DNA from: Saprospirales bacterium
GTDB lineage: Bacteria > Bacteroidota > Bacteroidia > Chitinophagales > Saprospiraceae
Direction of reading: 5' to 3'
Assembly (NCBI GenBank): GCA_003559985.1
Contig: PWJP01000002.1
Location: 1 to 15,990 of the forward strand
Length of the DNA stretch: 15,990 nt
The notes beneath the pieces are model-generated. The model did not search any database. It saw nothing but the letters and a program-made list of their open reading frames with translations, and was not told the DNA's origin. Positions 7,680-14,800 of this stretch are shown piece by piece. Position numbers and translations under genes: made by a program. Position 1 is the stretch's first letter. Each line of letters begins with the position of its first letter.

Positions 7680-8639
7680 TCACATAAGAACCGTGTTTCG
7701 GTAATACGACCGCTTGTCCTCGAAATAATGAACCGCACGCAAGCCCGCCAAACTGGCCAGTTCTTCAATTTCTTCCGGGCTGAATTTTCGGGAAATTTCG
7801 GTGTGAATCAGCTCCCAGGCATCGAAAGAATAGGAGCGTTTCAGCCGGTCAAAAGTAACTTCCTGGTCCTTGTGACTGACTATGTAGCTCTTCGCTGTTC
7901 CAACAACCGGATCGTAGTACGGAAAATGGGAAAAGGCATCCCTTTCAAAATTGGCGCCCAATTCGCGATTTAACCGATCCAGCAGATTGAGATTGAACTC
8001 CGCAGTCACACCGCGCGAATCGTCGTATGCTTTGAGGATGACCCTGGGGTCTTTTCTAAGGTCAAATCCCACCAAAGCCATGTCCCCTTTATTCATTCGG
8101 GTTCTCAGGTTTTTGAGAAAATCAATGCCCTGCTGTCGATTCAAATTTCCGATGTTTGAGCCGAGAAAGAAAAACACCTTGCGATTTTTATTCATTTTTT
8201 CAATAGGTCCCTCCAGTGCTTCATCAAAGGTGAGCGGCAGTGAGTGAATCTCCAGCTCAGGAAGATTTTTGCTCATACGCTTCTCGAGTGTCTTGAGAAT
8301 ATAAGGTGAGATATCCACAGGGTAGTATCTGAATTCCACGCCGGCATTTACCCAATTTTTCAACAGGATTTCTGTCTTAACTCCATCTCCTGCACCCAGT
8401 TCTATCAGATCGAATTTTTCATTGTTCGCGCCAAAAGTCTCCAGCATTTCATCTGCGGAATTTTGGAAAATCTCAGCTTCACAATCAGTCAGATAGTACT
8501 CCGGGAGGTTCATAATATCCCTGAATAGTTGATCTCCCTTTTCATCGTAAAAGGTCCAACTGGGGATGGATTTTGGTGTTTTTGAAAACCCTTCCTTTAC
8601 AGCTTTTGCCAATGGGTCAGATTTGTCCGTTTCGGTCAT
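7680..8639 (-). CDS. egtD: L-histidine N-alpha-methyltransferase, EgtD-like
   Basis: 319 residues, close to the roughly 320 residues of characterised EgtD, an SAM-dependent enzyme that trimethylates histidine to hercynine in ergothioneine synthesis. The N-terminus has the family signature PSWTFYDEKGDQLF with PEYYLTDCE (residues 26-54). The SAM-binding glycine motif is ELGAGDGVKT (80-89). FFLGSNIGN (157-165), FDLRKDP (192-198) and HTEISRKFS (279-287) follow. E281 and S283 fall where the histidine-binding Glu and Ser lie in mycobacterial EgtD. The protein is cytosolic, with no signal peptide. No egtB sulfoxide synthase gene lies beside it in this window, although the two are commonly adjacent in bacteria. 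Upstream on the same strand is the giant adhesin gene, 198 nt away, and a promoter-like sequence sits in that gap. The family is secure; histidine as substrate is inferred from the retained residues. Confidence 0.9.
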   Translation of the reverse strand: MTETDKSDPLAKAVKEGFSKTPKSIPSWTFYDEKGDQLFRDIMNLPEYYLTDCEAEIFQNSADEMLETFGANNEKFDLIELGAGDGVKTEILLKNWVNAGVEFRYYPVDISPYILKTLEKRMSKNLPELEIHSLPLTFDEALEGPIEKMNKNRKVFFFLGSNIGNLNRQQGIDFLKNLRTRMNKGDMALVGFDLRKDPRVILKAYDDSRGVTAEFNLNLLDRLNRELGANFERDAFSHFPYYDPVVGTAKSYIVSHKDQEVTFDRLKRSYSFDAWELIHTEISRKFSPEEIEELASLAGLRAVHYFEDKRSYYRNTVLM

Positions 8640-8687
8640 TTTTTATAGTTTGTTCACATTTTTCGATAATGCCGCTTGGCTGGTTTG

Positions 8688-8717
8688 CAATATTAATTTG
8701 AGAAATCTCTTCTCCAA
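8688..8717 (-). promoter_or_regulatory. Candidate Bacteroidota-type promoter for the egtD-like gene
   Basis: On the minus strand a TTG (8715-8717) is followed after exactly 19 nt by TAATATTG (8688-8695). This is the TTG-N19-TAnnTTTG arrangement of Bacteroidota housekeeping promoters with one mismatch in the -7 box. Transcription would start about 40 nt before the ATG. It suggests the methyltransferase gene is transcribed separately from the upstream giant gene. Confidence 0.45.
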
Positions 8718-8837
8718 CACACGGCGCTTAAAAATAAAAGTGTTTATCTGTTTTTTAGCCGGAAAAAATCCCAACTATATTGCAATGGGTTCAAAGGGCT
8801 GCCGCCCGGGTAAAGACCCTTCATTCAGAATTAACTT

Positions 8838-11800
8838 CTATAGCAAAAGTAAGAAATCGCCTGACATTGTAATGATCTCACCGGTGCTTTCAACGGCCCT
8901 GAGTGAAAACATATAGGCTCCGGGGCTCATTTCCTCACCCCAGAAAGTTCCGTCCCAGCCTGTGTTCTGATCACCTGCCTGAAATTGTTTTTGTGAAAAA
9001 ACGCGGCTGCCCCATCTGTCATAAATTTCGAAATGCTCGACTTTTATTTCACTGTCTGAAAAGTAGGGTTTGAATATGTCATTGACGCCATCTCCATTGG
9101 GCGAAAAGGCATTGGGCACATAGATTTCTGCCTGGCCGGAAACACGAATCATAATTGGTGGTGCAGTGTATTTGCAACCGTTGGCATCTGTCACCGTAAG
9201 TTGTACATAGCCCGGTTCTTCCACTGTGAAGGTCAACTCCGGACAGTCGGAGCAGCTCAAATCGCCATTCGGGTGCTCCCATTGATAGTGGATGATTTCA
9301 AGATCCCCGTCTGCGATACCAGCCTCGATTAATACCTCGCTTCCTACTGTGGTGCTGATGTCCTCACCCAAACTTATCACAGCACCCACCGGCTCCTCAA
9401 GCTCAATTTGCACATCTTTGGTGCAGTCGAGGGAATCCCGTATTACGAATTCGTAAATTCCGGCAGACAAATTTTCCCAAATGTGGTTCTCCGTCTGAAT
9501 TTCTCCACCCATTGATATCGTATATGGCGAAAATTCACCGTCCATTATTTCAAGCATCACGTTGCCATCCGATTCTCCGGGGCAAGTCGGATTGGTTTTA
9601 AAAACATCGACTTCAATTTCAGAAAACTCTGGTATGCTCACTTCTATGGTGTCAATAATTTCACACTGAGCGGAATTTAAAGACCGAAGTACAAAATGAC
9701 CACTGTTGAAAATGGTGGGGTCCGATACATTTTCACCAGCAACGGGCTGTCCATTTTCATCAAACCACTGATATTCGACAGACCCGGTTTGGGAACTGTT
9801 TTCAATCTCGACAAAAAGTACTGCTTCGTAGCCATCGCAAGTGACAATAAGTTGGTAACCGGCACTGGATTCAGGATAATCCAACCACTGCACGGACTGT
9901 GGATTTCCAATGTCAAAACAGGCAGAATTAGGATCGGGATTTTCATTTTCGTCAGCAGCACCCCCAATATGGGAAATATAGTAGAATTGACCGCTTGTCA
10001 TTTCCGTGGAATTAAATTGAAATACTCCGCTCCGGCTGGTTGCAATCAGGCTGTTCATTGGGTCTGTTGGATTTCTGTATAGGATGTAAGAAAAAACATC
10101 ACTGCCGGAATTCACAGATGTACCAGGAATTATACTTGTTTCCACAGATTCTTCTACGCAGACAGATAAAGTATCCGCGGGCAATTCACCGGCACTGGTT
10201 GCGCATTCGCATTCTTTAATGCCTGAGTAAAGGTCTGTCAGGCAGCCGTTTGAGTCCGAAATCTGAATTTCATAGGGATCTCCACCCGGAATGGGATCTG
10301 ACCAAAAACTATCCTGCTCGAAGTGAATGTCCACACCACCTGCAATAGAAGTGTACTCCGGGCTTCCATTCTCCACAAAACCGGAAACGATATAGGACTC
10401 GCCGTCGGGCTGGCATTCTTCAAAAAGGATTAAGCCTGGTGCGGTAGATTCTTCAATATCAAAACTGTATTCTGCTGTGCAACTGTTGGATTCCTCATCG
10501 ATGATCAGGGTATAAGTGCCGGGACCGATTTCTGACAATACACTGTCTCCCGGGTTGCCGTTCCAGTAATAACTGTAGTCTCCCGGTCTGAGCGGGTTTG
10601 CAGAAATTTCGCCGTTATCCAGGCCACAGGAAGTATTTTGCACATCAAAGTCAAATTCGAGGGGAGTCCCGCCTTCGAGTTCCACCTCAAAATATCTGCT
10701 GCATCCTGTGCTGATTTCCGTAATGGTAGCAGAATAATTGCCCGGCGCAAGGTCGCTACCTCCCTGACCATTTACTTCCACAGGTCCACTCCATGAAAAA
10801 TCGTAATTGTCCGGTTCATCGACTTCCACAACAATGCTGCCATTGTTTTCTTCGCAAATGGAATGGGAGTAAGTGGTGTCGAATTCAAAGAGGTCATCGC
10901 CGGTCAGTTCCAGTGAATACTGATTGGAGCATCCGGTTGTCGTATCAATTACATTCAGCAAATAAACGCCCGCGGAGAGCCCGGAAGAGCCAGTATTTTC
11001 AACAGTTACAGGACCGGTCCATTCAAATTCAAAGGGTTGGCCACCGGCATTTACAATCCAAATTTCGCCGTTGTCCACTCCGCAGTCAGGCTGAACTTTT
11101 TCAATATCAACTTCGGGCAATTCTGAATCCTGAATTGTAAATTCATTTTCCTTTGTACATCCGGTAATTGTATCAGTGATTGTCACTGAATATGCCCCGG
11201 CCGGCAGCAAACTGTCGCCCAGTTCAGGCACAGAAACCGGCCCACTCCAATCAATGGTGAAATCTCCGGAACCTCGGGGTTCAATAAAAATACTTCCATT
11301 ATCTTCGCTGCAGCTCGTGTTTTCAACGGTGGCATTAATCGACAAAAGCGGCAATGTGTCAATTACTATGGTGAGTTCTTCTTCGCATTGGAATTCTGTC
11401 TGAGTCACGGTCACCTCATAAATTCCGGGAGGGAGAGAGTCTGCCTGTGGGCTATTGGGAATTGATGAGCTGCTCCATTGAAAATCAAAGGGTCCTTCAC
11501 CCTCTGTTTCTATGGATATCCCACCCAGTCCTGTTTCGCAGTCTTGCGGCAAAAGTTCGAAATCGACAGAGAAGGAACCGCTGTCAATGAGTTCAATATT
11601 CCACTCTCTGGAGCACCCATCGCTCTGATCGATAATGGTTAGCTGATAGTTGCCCGCCGATAGCGATGTTCCACTGGTTCCGCTGACATCAACCGGGCCG
11701 TCCCATTCGAAGTCAAAAGGCCCCTGACCTTCGGTTTGGACTTCAATGGAGCCGTTGTTATCTCCACAAGTGGGATGGGTTTTGTCTATTTCAGCATCTA

Positions 11801-14800
11801 ATGGCGCGTCGGTTTGCAGGTGAAAATCCATAAACCACTCACAGTCTGTATCCTGGTCACTAACTGTCACGGAGTAAAATCCGGCCGGCAAATCTTCTAC
11901 CTGCTCTCCGTCAAGGGGTACTGGACCGTCCCAATTGTAAACATAGCTGCCTGGAACCTGGGGAATGAGCTGAATAGAGCCATTGTCTTCTCCGCAGTTG
12001 GGATTTGTGATTTCGTATTCAAAGTCGAGCCCCTGGGATGATTCAATGGTTATTTCTACATACTCCGAGCAACCGGTGCTGATGTCAGTCACTGATAATG
12101 CATAAGTTCCGGCTTCTAATTCTGTGCCTGAATCTCCTGTTATAAACACAGGACCTGACCATTCGTAATCAAATGGCCCGGTGCCGGTGGCAAAAACTGA
12201 AATCGAACCATTGTTAAGGCCACAATTTGTATCCTCTGAATCGTAATCCAGGTCAAATGGCTCGGGGGCAATCAATTCCCACTCCAAAAAGTCCGTACAA
12301 CCTGTGTTTAAATCTTCAATCAGCAAACTGTAGCTTCCCGGGGGAAGATTTTCACCAGTACTTCCATCAATGGGAACCGGTCCACTCCACTGATAATCAA
12401 AATCACCTGATATATTTGTTTCCACCTCAATAACACCATCCTCTTCCTCACATGAGGGTTGCTGAACGAAACTCTCGGTGGTGAAGGGAACTGGAGCTAT
12501 GAGTTCAATTTCCAATTCCTGAAAACAGCCCGTGTGCAGGTCCGTGACAGTTATCCAATACATTCCACCGGGCAGGTTTTCTCCCGATTCACCACTGACT
12601 GCGATGGGTCCACTCCACTCGTAATCGAAGGGGCCAGTTCCATCCGGACTCAATGAAATTTCCCCGTCATCGATTTGACAGGAGGGGTGAGAAACCGTGC
12701 TGCTTACTTCCAATGGCGGGTCTGTGGTAAGTTCAAACTCAAAATCGAGTTCACAACCATTTGAGATGTTGGTCACCGTCAGTTGATAAACCCCGGCAGC
12801 TAAATCTCCACCCCCCATTCCCTGAATTACATTTACAGGGTCCCATTCATACTCAAAAGACCCGGTCCCTTGAGGAGTCACCCAAATTGAACCGTCAGCC
12901 TGGCTGCAAAACGGATTTTCAATTGAAGAGTCGAGGTCAAAAGGCTCTGTGATTTCCAGGATAATGTCGAGTTCAAGGGTGCAATTGCTGAAGTCATCCG
13001 TGATGGTTACAAACCAATCGCCCCCGGGAATTTCGGTGGGATTATGGCCTGTTGCATTTCCCGGCCCGTCCCACTGGTAGGAATATTCGCCCGATCCATC
13101 GGGGGTAATCAAAATCTCTCCGTCATCCTCCCCACAAGATGGGTCAATTGTCTCTACGGTGGCATCAAAAAGGTGCTGGTATTCCAGCTCAGCATCCCCT
13201 CTCCACACGCAACCCGTTTGCACATCGGTAACTATAAAATCGTAAAGCCCGGGCCCCAGGTCTTCCAACTGATTAGCTGATCCCCAGGAGTACTCATAGG
13301 GTCCTGCTCCATCCGGATTCAATGTTATACTTCCATTGTCTTCATAACAGTCGGGATGAATGATTTCAACATCCACGTCAAAAGGGGGTATTTCATCCAG
13401 CTCTATTTCAAGCTCTGCGGTGCAAAAGGTCTCTGTACCGGTGACTGTTACCCAATAAGTACCCGGATCAATTCCTGTTCCGCCATTACCAGTAAGTGGG
13501 GAGGGGTTGTCCAAACTCCATTCGTATTCAAATGATTCGTTGCCATAGGGGTCGAGGAATAATTCTCCATTGCTCTCATTACATGAGGGCTCGATGGCTG
13601 TTATTTCAACCGGCAGCTCACCTTCCCAGATTAATTCTATAACTTCCTCACTTTCACATCCCGGAATATCGGGGTCAGTAACGGTTACTGTAAAAACACC
13701 GGCCTCTAAATCATCCACCTCCGGCCCGGATAATTGGGGGTCACTCCAGTTGTAGTTGTAACTTCCACCGGTACCGGATGCAGATATTCCTATTGATCCG
13801 GTTGTTCCATCGCATTGAGGATGCTCAATATCAGTTGTCAATTGAAGGGCATCCGAGGGGTCAATTTCTATCTGAGCCTCGGCCGTACAATTGGTAAATT
13901 CATCGGTGACAATTAGGTTGTAGGTCCCAAAACTGAGATTCTCACCTTCTGAGCCTGAGATACCAGTCGGTCCGGCCCAATCGTAGGAAAACGGTCCGGG
14001 ACCATCAGGGGATACGGAGATGGAACCGTTGTCCAATTGGCAGGTGGTGTGATCAGATATAATGTCCAAATCCAATTCACCCTGCATTTCAATATCAACC
14101 TCAATTTCTCCTTCGCAACCATCAATTTCGTCGTCTTCTACTGTCACTGAATAAGTGCCCTCAATGAGGTCCGAAGCCGTGGCATTACTTGACACAGCCG
14201 GGTCCCAGTTGTAGGAGAAATTACCCGATCCGCCTGTCACATTAAGTTGTGCACTACCCAAACTTCCGTCACAATCTGCATTTTCGGTAATGGCTGAAAT
14301 GTCGAGCGGATCCGAGTCTTCAATTTCGATGTTGGTTTCTGTTTCACAACCTGTGAGGTCGTCAGTAACGGTCAGGTTGTAAAATCCGGCTTCGAGTTCG
14401 TCTCCCTCAGAACCTGTGATAGGAGTTGGTCCGGTCCAATCGAAGGTAAATGGTCCAGGTCCGGCTGGTGTGACGGAGATAGAACCGTTGTCCAATTGGC
14501 AGGTGGTGTGCTCAGATATAATGTCCAAATCCAATTCCCCCTGCATTTCAATATCAACCTCAATTTCTCCTGCACAACCGGCTATTTCATTGTCCTCTAC
14601 TGTGACTGAGTAAATCCCCTCATCCAGGTCCGAGGCCGTGGCATCGCTTGACACAGAAGGGTTCCAGTAGTAAGAAAAATCCCCCGATCCACCTAAAACA
14701 CTGAGTTGGGCACTACCCAAGCTTCCGTCACAATCTGCATTTTCGGTAGTGGCGGAGATTTCGAGCGGATCCGAGTCTTCAATTTCGATGTTGGTTTCTG

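Noticed and set aside
8750..8837. Terminator after the giant gene
   Set aside because: Only weak 4-bp stems (GGGT/ACCC and GGGC/GCCC) are seen on the minus strand, and neither is followed by a proper T-run, so no terminator is called.
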